From assembly GCA_902607115.1 (NCBI GenBank), contig CACLIZ010000001.1:1-64000 (forward strand): a stretch of 64,000 bases of DNA, in the 5' to 3' direction. Made by a program: the position numbers and the translations under genes. This DNA comes from an uncultured Pelagibacteraceae bacterium. GTDB taxonomy: Bacteria > Pseudomonadota > Alphaproteobacteria > Pelagibacterales > Pelagibacteraceae. The notes beneath the pieces are model-generated. The model was not told where the DNA came from and made no database searches. It saw nothing but the letters and a program-made list of their open reading frames with translations. Every line of letters starts with the position of its first letter. Position 1 is the first letter of the stretch. Below, one piece after another: positions 32,435-41,226 of this stretch.

Positions 32435-33508
32435 ATGGTTAGTAAAAATTTACATAACAAAATTATCAACGGGGATAGTATAAGAGAGTTAAAAAAAATT
32501 CCTGACGAAACATTTGATCTAATATTTGCAGATCCACCTTACAATTTGCAATTACAAAATAGTTTAATCAGACCAGATAGGTCAAAAGTAAATGCTGTAA
32601 GCGATAAGTGGGATCAATTTGAAAGCTTTAAATCATATGATAGGTTCACAAACGAATGGTTAACTGAATGCAAAAGAGTACTAAAGAAAAATGGATCGAT
32701 TTGGGTAATCGGGAGTTATCACAATATATTTAGAGTCGGCAAAATAATTCAAGATTTAGGTTTTTGGATATTAAATGATGTTATATGGAATAAAAACAAT
32801 CCAATGCCAAATTTTAGAGGCACTAGATTTACTAATGCTCATGAAACTTTAATATGGGCTTCAAAAAGTAAAAAATCAAAATATACTTTTAACTACCAAT
32901 CAATGAAATCTTTTAATGATGATTTGCAAATGAGATCTACTTGGAATTTACCCATATGTAATGGTAAAGAAAGATTGAAGAATAACGGAGTAAAAGTTCA
33001 TTCAACACAAAAACCAGAGGCTTTATTACACAGAATTGTTTTAGCCTCTTCAAATAAGGATCATTTTATTTTAGATCCGTTTTTAGGATCAGGAACAACT
33101 GCTACAGTTTCAAAAAAGCTAGGCCGAACTTATTTTGGAATTGAAAAAGAAAAAAAATATTTTGAAGCTGCTAACAAAAGAATAAAAAATACAAATATAA
33201 TTAAAGACGAATATTTAGATACAATCCAGAATAATAAGTCAAAACCAAGAATTCCTTTTGGTTCATTAATTGAATTAGGAGTGATTAAACCTGGAACAGA
33301 AATCTATGATCAAAAGAAAAAAATTTATGCAAAAGTCATGGTTGATGGAAGCGTCAAATATAAACAAAACGAAGGATCTATACATAAAGTGGCGGCCCAA
33401 ATATTAGGTGCTGAAAGCTGTAATGGTTGGACATATTGGCATTATCAATCGGGAAATAGTTTAAAACCAATTGATGAGCTTAGACAACGTCTAAGACCAA
33501 GAAATTAA
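32435..33508 (+). CDS. ccrM: CcrM-type adenine-specific DNA methyltransferase (predicted GANTC)
   Basis: 357 aa; ADPPYNLQLQN, FLGSGTTATVSKKLGR, C-terminal IPFGSLIELGVIKPGTEIYD…GWTYWHYQSG domain typical of CcrM. Confidence 0.95.
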   Translation: MVSKNLHNKIINGDSIRELKKIPDETFDLIFADPPYNLQLQNSLIRPDRSKVNAVSDKWDQFESFKSYDRFTNEWLTECKRVLKKNGSIWVIGSYHNIFRVGKIIQDLGFWILNDVIWNKNNPMPNFRGTRFTNAHETLIWASKSKKSKYTFNYQSMKSFNDDLQMRSTWNLPICNGKERLKNNGVKVHSTQKPEALLHRIVLASSNKDHFILDPFLGSGTTATVSKKLGRTYFGIEKEKKYFEAANKRIKNTNIIKDEYLDTIQNNKSKPRIPFGSLIELGVIKPGTEIYDQKKKIYAKVMVDGSVKYKQNEGSIHKVAAQILGAESCNGWTYWHYQSGNSLKPIDELRQRLRPRN

Positions 33509-34638
33509 TTATTATAAATTTTACCTAAATAATTTTCTAGAAATCTTTTATTTTTAGAAAGATGTTTTAAAAAAATATTTCTAAAAAAAACATTTAATGG
33601 ATTTGATATATGAAATGCAAAGTGGTTGAACGAAGATCTAGAATTTATTTGTTTCGTCTTTAAAATCCGTTTTTTGTAGTAATTGGTAGAATTATTCTTT
33701 AGGTCATTAAACAGATCCTTTGCACCTTCTATTGATTGCGATGCACCTTGGGCAAATGATGGTGGAAATGAATAAAACGCATCACCAGTTAAAAAAATAT
33801 TTTTTGACTTGGGTATTTGAAATTTTTTGCTTACAAAGATTGGAAAGCATTTAATTTCTTTAACTTTTTTATCTAAATTTAAATGCGATTTTGAAGAAAT
33901 ATGTTTTAACAAGTTATTTATAAAAGTATTATCTTTAAATAAATTTCTATTTGAGATTTCTTCTTCAATTAATTCTTTCCTAACAATTGAGATAAAGTTA
34001 AATTCTTTGTTTTGGTTGATGGGATAAATTACGAAGTGAAAATTGGGCCCTAAATATAATGAAATATCAAAATTTTCGAAATTCTCAATGTTCCCTCTTA
34101 GAGCAATTGAGTTAAAATATTTGGGCAGACCATCTTTTTTAAATAAAATCTGTTTAGTTTTGGAATAAACTCCATCAGCAGCAACTAAATAATCGAATTC
34201 CTCATTTTTTTTATCTCTGAAGGATAATGCTAACTTATCTTGATCTTTAATATCAACAAGATCAGAATTGTAAACTATTTTTTCCTTAGGGATATTTTCC
34301 AAAAGAAATTCAATAAGTTTAGATCTTTTTAATGTAGTATATCGATTGCTCTGATTATTAAATTGAGATAAATCAATATCACAAATTTTTTTTGAATTTT
34401 TTGCATCTAGAAAATTTACTTTTTTTGGAAAACAAATGTTGCTTACATTTATTTTTTGAAAACCAATTTCATTTAATAAATTAATACTATTTACAGATAA
34501 TTGTATTCCATATCTTTCGTTTAGATCTAATGAATTTTTTTTTTCAAAGATTTTATAAGAGTGAGATTTACCTTGCTCTAATAGGTTTGCGAGAAATAAA
34601 CCTGAAATTCCTGCTCCTATAATTGCAATTTTTTTCAT
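33505..34638 (-). CDS. FAD-dependent monooxygenase (UbiH/salicylate-hydroxylase-like)
   Basis: 377 aa; IIGAGISGLFLANLLEQG, YLVAADGVYSKTK, IFLTGDAFYSFPPSFAQGASQSIEGA. Confidence 0.85.
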   Translation of the reverse strand: MKKIAIIGAGISGLFLANLLEQGKSHSYKIFEKKNSLDLNERYGIQLSVNSINLLNEIGFQKINVSNICFPKKVNFLDAKNSKKICDIDLSQFNNQSNRYTTLKRSKLIEFLLENIPKEKIVYNSDLVDIKDQDKLALSFRDKKNEEFDYLVAADGVYSKTKQILFKKDGLPKYFNSIALRGNIENFENFDISLYLGPNFHFVIYPINQNKEFNFISIVRKELIEEEISNRNLFKDNTFINNLLKHISSKSHLNLDKKVKEIKCFPIFVSKKFQIPKSKNIFLTGDAFYSFPPSFAQGASQSIEGAKDLFNDLKNNSTNYYKKRILKTKQINSRSSFNHFAFHISNPLNVFFRNIFLKHLSKNKRFLENYLGKIYNN

Positions 34639-35627
34639 TATAAATGAGATAGAGTGTTAAATATTTTTTTTGTAAATGAGGGTAAAATATATTTATTTAA
34701 ATTTGACTCATCTAATAGCAAGCTATCCTTTATAATTTTTTTTTTATTATTTTTATTAATAATAATTTTCATATTCATATTAGACATTTTTACATTTATC
34801 TTTTTGTTAATTGAAAGTTTAAATTTTTCTTTATTTATTTCGTTCATTGGAAAAATAACTAAGTTTTTTAAAAAATTAAATTTTTTGTTTTTAATTAATA
34901 AATACTTATTTTTATGCTTGTAAACATTTGCTTCAAAATACTTTATCTTATTAATCTTATTTTTACTTTGTATTAAAAAATTTTTATTTTTATAGGCTTT
35001 ACAATTTTGAATTAATGGACAAAAATTACAAGATGGTAATATAGGTTTGCAAACTAAAGCCCCTATTTCCATAATTGCCTGCGCATAATCACTTGATCTT
35101 TTGGAAGTATTAAAAAAAGATTTTTTTTTAGTTAAATTTTCTTTTGAAATTTCATTTTTCGTTTTAAGCAAAAAAATTCTTTTTAATATTCTCTCAACGT
35201 TGCCGTCCATTGGAATATAAGGTTGATTATGAGCAATAGCTAAAATTGATCTTGAAGTATATTCTCCAATACCTGGGAGAGACTTAAGTTTTTCTAAATC
35301 TTTTGGCAAACTTCCATTAAACTCTTCTAACAATTTAATTGCAGTTTTTTTTAAGTTTCTTGCTCTAGAATAATATCCAAGTCCTTCCCAATTTTTTAAA
35401 ACTCTTTGTTCATTTGCCTTTGCTAATGATTTTAAGTTTGGAAAATTTTTTATAAAACTTTCAAAATAAGGAATTACAGTTTTTACTTGTGTTTGTTGGA
35501 GCATAAATTCACTAACCAAAGTAAAGTATTCTCTATTTTTAGTTGATGTTTTTTTTCTCCAAGGAAGATTTCGCTTGTTATTATCGTACCATTTTAAAAT
35601 TTTATTTGGTATGTTTAGTTCTGGCAT
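34638..35627 (-). CDS. mutY: A/G-specific adenine glycosylase
   Basis: 329 aa; NLPWR, EFMLQQTQVKTVIPYF, LPGIGEYTSRSILAIA, FeS Cys cluster. Confidence 0.95.
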   Translation of the reverse strand: MPELNIPNKILKWYDNNKRNLPWRKKTSTKNREYFTLVSEFMLQQTQVKTVIPYFESFIKNFPNLKSLAKANEQRVLKNWEGLGYYSRARNLKKTAIKLLEEFNGSLPKDLEKLKSLPGIGEYTSRSILAIAHNQPYIPMDGNVERILKRIFLLKTKNEISKENLTKKKSFFNTSKRSSDYAQAIMEIGALVCKPILPSCNFCPLIQNCKAYKNKNFLIQSKNKINKIKYFEANVYKHKNKYLLIKNKKFNFLKNLVIFPMNEINKEKFKLSINKKINVKMSNMNMKIIINKNNKKKIIKDSLLLDESNLNKYILPSFTKKIFNTLSHL

Positions 35628-36113
35628 ATGAATTCAAAAAATTATAATAAGAATAGCAGAAAATTTATACAAGGTCTTAGATCATTTAAAGACATTTTGC
35701 CTTCCAAAGTAAAAAATCTAATTAATAAAAAAGGTCAAATTTATTCTGAAACATTAGATAATTGGAGATATTTTGTTGGTAATGATTTATTTGATATCAG
35801 CTTTCCTAAATCTTTCAAAAATGAAAATAAACTTGGATCTAGCTGTTTAACTGTAATGGTAAAAAGAGGTAATGAGGTTAATTTTGAATATTCTAAAAGT
35901 TTTATAATTGAAAAAATTAACTCTTTTTTTGGGTATGAAGCAGTTCATAATATAAAATTAGTTTCTTTTGAAGAAAAAAATAAAGAATTTAAAGAAAAGC
36001 AAAGAGAAGATGATGTGACAAAAAATAAATATAAAAAACAAATTTCTGATATTAAAAATGAAAAAATAAAAGATTCTTTAATTGAGTTAAGTAAAGTATA
36101 TAAAAAAAAATGA
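35628..36113 (+). CDS. DUF721/DciA-family protein
   Basis: 161 aa; WRYFVGNDLFDISFPKSF…LTVMVKRGNEVNFEYSKSFIIEKINSFFGYEAVHNIKLV pattern; located between mutY and smc. Confidence 0.75.
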   Translation: MNSKNYNKNSRKFIQGLRSFKDILPSKVKNLINKKGQIYSETLDNWRYFVGNDLFDISFPKSFKNENKLGSSCLTVMVKRGNEVNFEYSKSFIIEKINSFFGYEAVHNIKLVSFEEKNKEFKEKQREDDVTKNKYKKQISDIKNEKIKDSLIELSKVYKKK

Positions 36114-36445
36114 AAAAAATTTTATTCACATTGATAGTTTTTTTGTTATCCTATGCTAACTTAGGCGCAGAAAATAAAGTTAAAAGAATATTTGAGGGAA
36201 AAGAAGACTCCAAAATTACCATATTAGTCTATGAGTCGCTTACTTGTTCTCATTGTGCAAAATTTCATTCCGACGTTTATCCAGATTTAAAGAAAAATAT
36301 TGAAGATTTTGTTTTAGAAGACCGAATCGAGGGTGTAAAAAAATACAACGTGAGCGCTACTCCTACTTTAATTATCAATGGTGAAAAGTTTGAAAAATCA
36401 CTAACCTATAAAAATTTAGAAAAAACTTTAGAAAAACTGTTATAA
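36110..36445 (+). CDS. DsbA-like thiol oxidoreductase, apparently internally deleted
   Basis: Signal peptide, CSHC active site (YESLTCSHCAKFH), cis-Pro segment VSATPTLIINGEKF, but only 111 aa with no intervening helical domain. Confidence 0.75.
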   Translation: MKKILFTLIVFLLSYANLGAENKVKRIFEGKEDSKITILVYESLTCSHCAKFHSDVYPDLKKNIEDFVLEDRIEGVKKYNVSATPTLIINGEKFEKSLTYKNLEKTLEKLL

Positions 36446-36453
36446 GTTAGTTC

Positions 36454-38851
36454 ATGGAGTTTAAAAAAATCCAATTAAATGGATTTAAATCATTTTCAGA
36501 GAAAACTACCTTTTTAATTGAAAAAGGATTAACTGGCATTGTTGGTCCAAACGGTTGTGGTAAATCAAATATTGTTGAGTCTTTAAGATGGTGTATGGGA
36601 GAAACCTCTGCAAAAAGTATGAGAGGCTCTGGAATGGAAGATGTTATTTTTTCTGGAACATCAAATAAACCATCGAAAAATATTGCTGAAGTAAGTATAA
36701 ATATTTCAAATACTGAAAAGTCAGGATCATACCAATTCAAAGAAATAGAAGAAATAGAAATTAGAAGAAAAATAGAAAGAGATAAAGGTTCGCGTTTTTA
36801 TTTAAATGATAAAGAGGTTAGAGCAAAAGACGCTCAAATGTTTTTTGCAGATCTTTCAACTGGTGCGCATTCCCCTTCTATAATTAGTCAAGGAAGAATT
36901 GGATCGTTAGTTACGGCCAAACCTCAAGATAGAAGAGCAATATTAGAGGAGGCAGCTGGAATTTCTGGATTACATGTAAGAAGACATGAGGCAGAACTAA
37001 GATTAAATGCTGCAGAAAATAATTTAAAAAGAGCAGATGAACTAAGAAGGCAGCTGGAAAAACAACTAATCAGTTTAGAAAAACAAGCTGAAGAGGCAAC
37101 AAAATACAAAAAAAATATCTGATGAAATAAAACAAGTAGAGGCAGGTTTGTATTTCTTAAAAATCAGAGAAATTGAAAATGAAATTAAAGTTGAAAATGA
37201 AATAAATACTGATGCAGAAAAAGAATTTTCATTATTCAACGATAAAATATTAAGCTTAGAAAACTCAATTAAAAAATTAGAGGATGAGCTCGGTCCAATT
37301 AGAGACAAAAATTTAGAAATTATTTCAAGAATTCAAAGGCTAAATTTAGAATTACAGAATCTAGATGAAGAAACAAAGAGGATGGCCAATGAAATAGAAG
37401 CAACTAAAATATCATTGAAAACTATTGATGAAGACGAAGATAGAGAAAAAAGTATAGTAATTGATGCAAATTCTAATGAAAAAAGACTTAAGGAAGAAAA
37501 GAATGAATTAATTGAAATTGACTCTAAGTATTATGACACAGAAAAAAAGTCAAATGAAGATCTGGATGCAGCAAAAAATAAATTAAACCTCGAGATAGAC
37601 AAAGTTAAGGAATTGATCAATGCTAATAAAAATAATGAAGCAATAGTTGTTCTTGATAACTGCAAAATAATAATAGAAGAATATGCAAACTTTTTTAGTA
37701 AAAACCAAAATATAAAACAAGAATCTACAAAAAGAAGAGAAAGGATCAATAATATAGATATTGAAATTGAAAGTTGGAAAAATTTGTTAGTAAATTCTGA
37801 AAAAATGATAGTTCAATTAGCGGATAGAAAAGAAAAACTAAATCAAAAATTATCAGATTTAGAAAAACGTCCCAATCAAAATGCAGAAAAGAAAGGACAA
37901 ATTTCTGAAAATCTTAGAATTTCAGAAAATGAAAAAGAAAATAATGAAACTAAAATAAATACCTTAGAACAACAGCTTGAAGAAAATAAATCCAAATTAA
38001 ATGAAATAAAAGAAAGTTCAATTAGTGTTAGAGAAAAAAGAGCAAGCGCCAATGCTACTATTGTTGGATTAAATAAAAGAAAAAGCGATTTAATCGATAG
38101 AGTTGAAAATGATTTAAATATTAAAGAAGATAATCTTTTAAAATTTTCAAATTTAGAAAAAGAAGAAGAATTTCCAGATACAGTTACTCAAGAAGAACTG
38201 TTAGATAAAAAAAAGAGAGATAGGGATAATTTGGGATCTGTAAATCTAAGAGCAGATGAAGAAACTGGAAAATATAAAGATGAAATTATTAAAATGGAAA
38301 AAGATAGAGAGGATATTGTTAACGCAATTACTAAACTTAAAGATAGTATTAATGAATTAAATCATAAAGGAAGGGAAAGACTATTAGATGCGTTTGACAA
38401 AGTAAGCAGAAAATTTAATGAAGTTTACACAAAACTTTTTAATGGTGGTAATGCAAAACTAGAACTTGTTGACTCTGAAGACCCTTTGGATGCGGGATTG
38501 GATTTGTTGGTTAGTCCTCCAGGTAAAAGACTTCAATCCATTACTTTATTATCTGGTGGTGAACAGGCTTTAACTGCTCTGTCTCTAATTTTTGCAGTAT
38601 TTTTAACTAACCCATCTCCAATTTGTGTACTAGACGAAGTAGATGCTCCTTTAGATGATGCAAACGTTACTAGATTTTGTAATTTACTAGATGAATTAAC
38701 AAGAATAACTACAACTAAGTTTATTATTGTAACGCACCATGCATTAACAATGTCTAAGATGGACAGACTTTATGGAGTTACAATGCCAGAGAAAGGTATA
38801 AGTCAGCTAGTTTCTGTAGATTTACAAAAAGCTGAAAGCCTAGTTGCCTAA
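36454..38851 (+). CDS. smc: Chromosome segregation protein SMC, reading frame interrupted at an A8 tract
   Basis: Two ORFs (36454-37122; 37148-38851): Walker [10 protein letters not shown] in the first; [15 protein letters not shown] and [13 protein letters not shown] in the second. Removing one A from 37108-37115 joins them as …[27 protein letters not shown]…. Confidence 0.9.
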
Positions 38852-39128
38852 AATGCCTGACGACTTAAAAACTCGCTTAAAAATTGCAAAATCAAAGTTT
38901 AAAAATAAAAATCCATCTGATGAGGACAACAAAAAATCTAGCTTTGGTAAGGCTTTTCAGCTTAGCACTGAATTGGTATCTGCGGTATTAGTAGCCACAA
39001 TTATAGGGTTTATTTTAGACAATTGGTTTGATACTAAACCCTGGTTAATAATAATATTTTTTTTTATTGGTGTGGCGGCAGGAATTATGAATGTTATCAG
39101 ATCAGCAAAAAAAATGCAGAAGGACTAG
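38844..39128 (+). CDS. atpI: AtpZ/AtpI-family protein
   Basis: 94 aa; two TMs, [36 protein letters not shown]; precedes atpB. Confidence 0.85.
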   Translation: MPKMPDDLKTRLKIAKSKFKNKNPSDEDNKKSSFGKAFQLSTELVSAVLVATIIGFILDNWFDTKPWLIIIFFFIGVAAGIMNVIRSAKKMQKD

Positions 39129-39134
39129 ATAAAT

Positions 39135-39869
39135 ATGGCAGCAAACCCCATGACTCAATTCAATGTCTACAGAATTGGGCCAGAAATTAAAATTAGTGAA
39201 ATAGATATTTCTTTTACAAATGCAAGTTTGTTTATGGTGATCTGTACTGTTACTATTCTTTTAATATTTAACTTTGGAACAAAAAAAAATTCAATTATTC
39301 CAGATAAATTGCAGTTACTTGGAGAGTTAAGTTATTCATTTGTTTCTAAAATGATAAGCGACACTGCGGGTACAAAAGCTAAACCTTATTTTTCATTTAT
39401 ATTTTCACTATTCATGTTTGTTTTATTTTGTAACATGTTAGGAATGATACCATATACTTTTACAGTAACTAGCCACATAATTGTTACTTTTGTTTTAGCA
39501 GCATTCATTTTTATTGGAGTAACAATAATTGGCTTTATAAAACATGGGCTAGGATATTTAAAACTATTTGTGCCGAGTGGAGTACCTTTGGTTTTATTGC
39601 CATTGATAGTAGTTATAGAAATTATTTCATATTTAAGTAGACCGATTAGTCTTTCGGTTAGATTATTTGCCAATATGATGGCAGGACATACAATGATGAA
39701 AGTATTCGGAGGCTTCGTAGTAAGTCTTGGGATAGTGGGAGGATGGCTTCCACTTGGTTTTTCAGTTGCACTTACAGGTTTAGAAATCTTAGTAGCATTT
39801 CTGCAAGCATATGTATTTGCAATATTAACGTGCATCTATTTAAATGATGCATTAAATTTACACCATTAG
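39135..39869 (+). CDS. atpB: F0F1 ATP synthase subunit a
   Basis: 244 aa; SLSVRLFANMMAGHTMMKV, LEILVAFLQAYVFAILTCIYLNDA. Confidence 0.98.
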   Translation: MAANPMTQFNVYRIGPEIKISEIDISFTNASLFMVICTVTILLIFNFGTKKNSIIPDKLQLLGELSYSFVSKMISDTAGTKAKPYFSFIFSLFMFVLFCNMLGMIPYTFTVTSHIIVTFVLAAFIFIGVTIIGFIKHGLGYLKLFVPSGVPLVLLPLIVVIEIISYLSRPISLSVRLFANMMAGHTMMKVFGGFVVSLGIVGGWLPLGFSVALTGLEILVAFLQAYVFAILTCIYLNDALNLHH

Positions 39870-39876
39870 TATTAAC

Positions 39877-39884
39877 AAAGGAGG
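39877..39884 (+). promoter_or_regulatory. Strong Shine-Dalgarno AAAGGAGG upstream of atpE
   Basis: AAAGGAGG followed 5 nt later by ATG at 39890. Confidence 0.8.
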
Positions 39885-39889
39885 ATATA

Positions 39890-40117
39890 ATGGAACTAGA
39901 AGCAGCAAAAATGATTGGGGCAGGTTTAGCAGCTATTGCTCTAGCAGGTGCAGGAGTTGGAATAGGAATTATTTTTGGTAATTACCTTTCTGGAGCGATG
40001 AGAAATCCTTCAGCAGCTCAAAAACAGTTTCCAAATTTATTATTAGGTTTCGCATTGGCGGAAGCAACTGGATTATTTGGATTAGTTGTTGCATTGATTA
40101 TTTTATTTGCATTTTAA
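39890..40117 (+). CDS. atpE: F0F1 ATP synthase subunit c
   Basis: 75 aa; GAGLAAIALAGAGVGIGIIFGNYLSGAMRNPSA, FALAEATGLFGLVVALIILF. Confidence 0.98.
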   Translation: MELEAAKMIGAGLAAIALAGAGVGIGIIFGNYLSGAMRNPSAAQKQFPNLLLGFALAEATGLFGLVVALIILFAF

Positions 40118-40120
40118 TTA

Positions 40121-40699
40121 ATGTTTAAAAAAATAATATTAAAAACACTAGCTGTATATTTTTTATTTATAAATTTTATACACGCGGCTGAAAGTGGAGG
40201 TATGCCTCAACTTGATCCTGAGTTTTGGTTTTCTCAAATATTTTGGCTAATTATAACTTTTGGAATTTTATATTTAGTTTTATCTAAAATAATATTACCA
40301 AAAATAAGTGATAATCTTGAAACTAGAAAATCGCAAGTTTTAGAAAATTTAGAACTTGCAGAAAAACAAAGAAATGAGAGTGAAGCTAAATTAAAAGAGT
40401 TTGATGATATTATTTTAAAATCAAAAATTGAGGCAAAAAATCTATTTAATGAATCAAGAAAAAATTTATTAGATGACATTAATAACAAAAGGCAAAAACT
40501 TGAGGGAGAAATAGATAAAGAGGTTGAAATTATAGAAGCAGAAATCGAAGATCTTAAAAAAAAGTCGCCTGATAAAATAAATAAAATAGCAATCGAGACT
40601 TCTGAAGATTTAATTAATCAATTAATTGGTGTTAATGTAAATAACAGCAGCATTACTGCGATTGTCAATGATATTTCAAGCAAAAATAAACATTTATGA
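40121..40699 (+). CDS. atpG: F0F1 ATP synthase subunit b'
   Basis: 192 aa; N-terminal TM (FWLIITFGILYLVLSKIILPKI) and long helix; position after atpE. Confidence 0.88.
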   Translation: MFKKIILKTLAVYFLFINFIHAAESGGMPQLDPEFWFSQIFWLIITFGILYLVLSKIILPKISDNLETRKSQVLENLELAEKQRNESEAKLKEFDDIILKSKIEAKNLFNESRKNLLDDINNKRQKLEGEIDKEVEIIEAEIEDLKKKSPDKINKIAIETSEDLINQLIGVNVNNSSITAIVNDISSKNKHL

Positions 40700-41194
40700 G
40701 TTTTGACGCAACATTCTGGGTAGCAGTATCATTTGTAATTTTTTTTGGAATTTTAGTTTATTTTAAAATACCAAAAAAAATAAATGAGCTATTAGGCAAT
40801 ATGATAACTGATATAAAAAAAAGAAATTGATGAAAGTGAAAAGCTAAGGTCAGAAACTAAAAATATGTTAGATGAAGCTCAAAAAAAACTGGACACAGCT
40901 GATAAAGAAGTAAATAAAATTTTAATGCAAGCTAAAGATGATGGTGAAAAGCTTGTTTTAGAAATGAATGAAAAGTTTCACAATTCCTCTGAAATCAAAA
41001 AAAATGCTGCTCAACAGAAAATTAATCAAATGAAAGAAAATGCTATCAAAGAAATAAAAAATACATCTATAAAAATAGCAGTTGAGTCAGTCAAAAAAAT
41101 CATATCTACATCGGTCGATAAATCAAAACTAAACAATCTTTTTGATAAAAACCTTGAAGAAACTAAAGCAGAATTAAAAAAAATTAATTCTTAA
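40696..41194 (+). CDS. atpF: F0F1 ATP synthase subunit b, reading frame interrupted at an A8 tract
   Basis: ATG 40696 gives MSFDATFWVAVSFVIFFGILVYFKIPKKINELLGNMITDIKKRN* (stop 40830); removing one A from 40815-40822 continues as DIKKEIDESEKLRSETKNMLDEAQKK…, in frame with 40865-41194. Confidence 0.88.
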
Positions 41195-41226
41195 AATTTA
41201 GCTGATATAAGTTAAATTTATATATT

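Noticed and set aside
39386-39835. 149-aa antisense ORF in atpB (and other antisense ORFs such as 17686-18096, 18643-18969, 10218-10496)
   Set aside because: Antisense to strongly recognised genes; no family motifs; expected by-product of coding bias.
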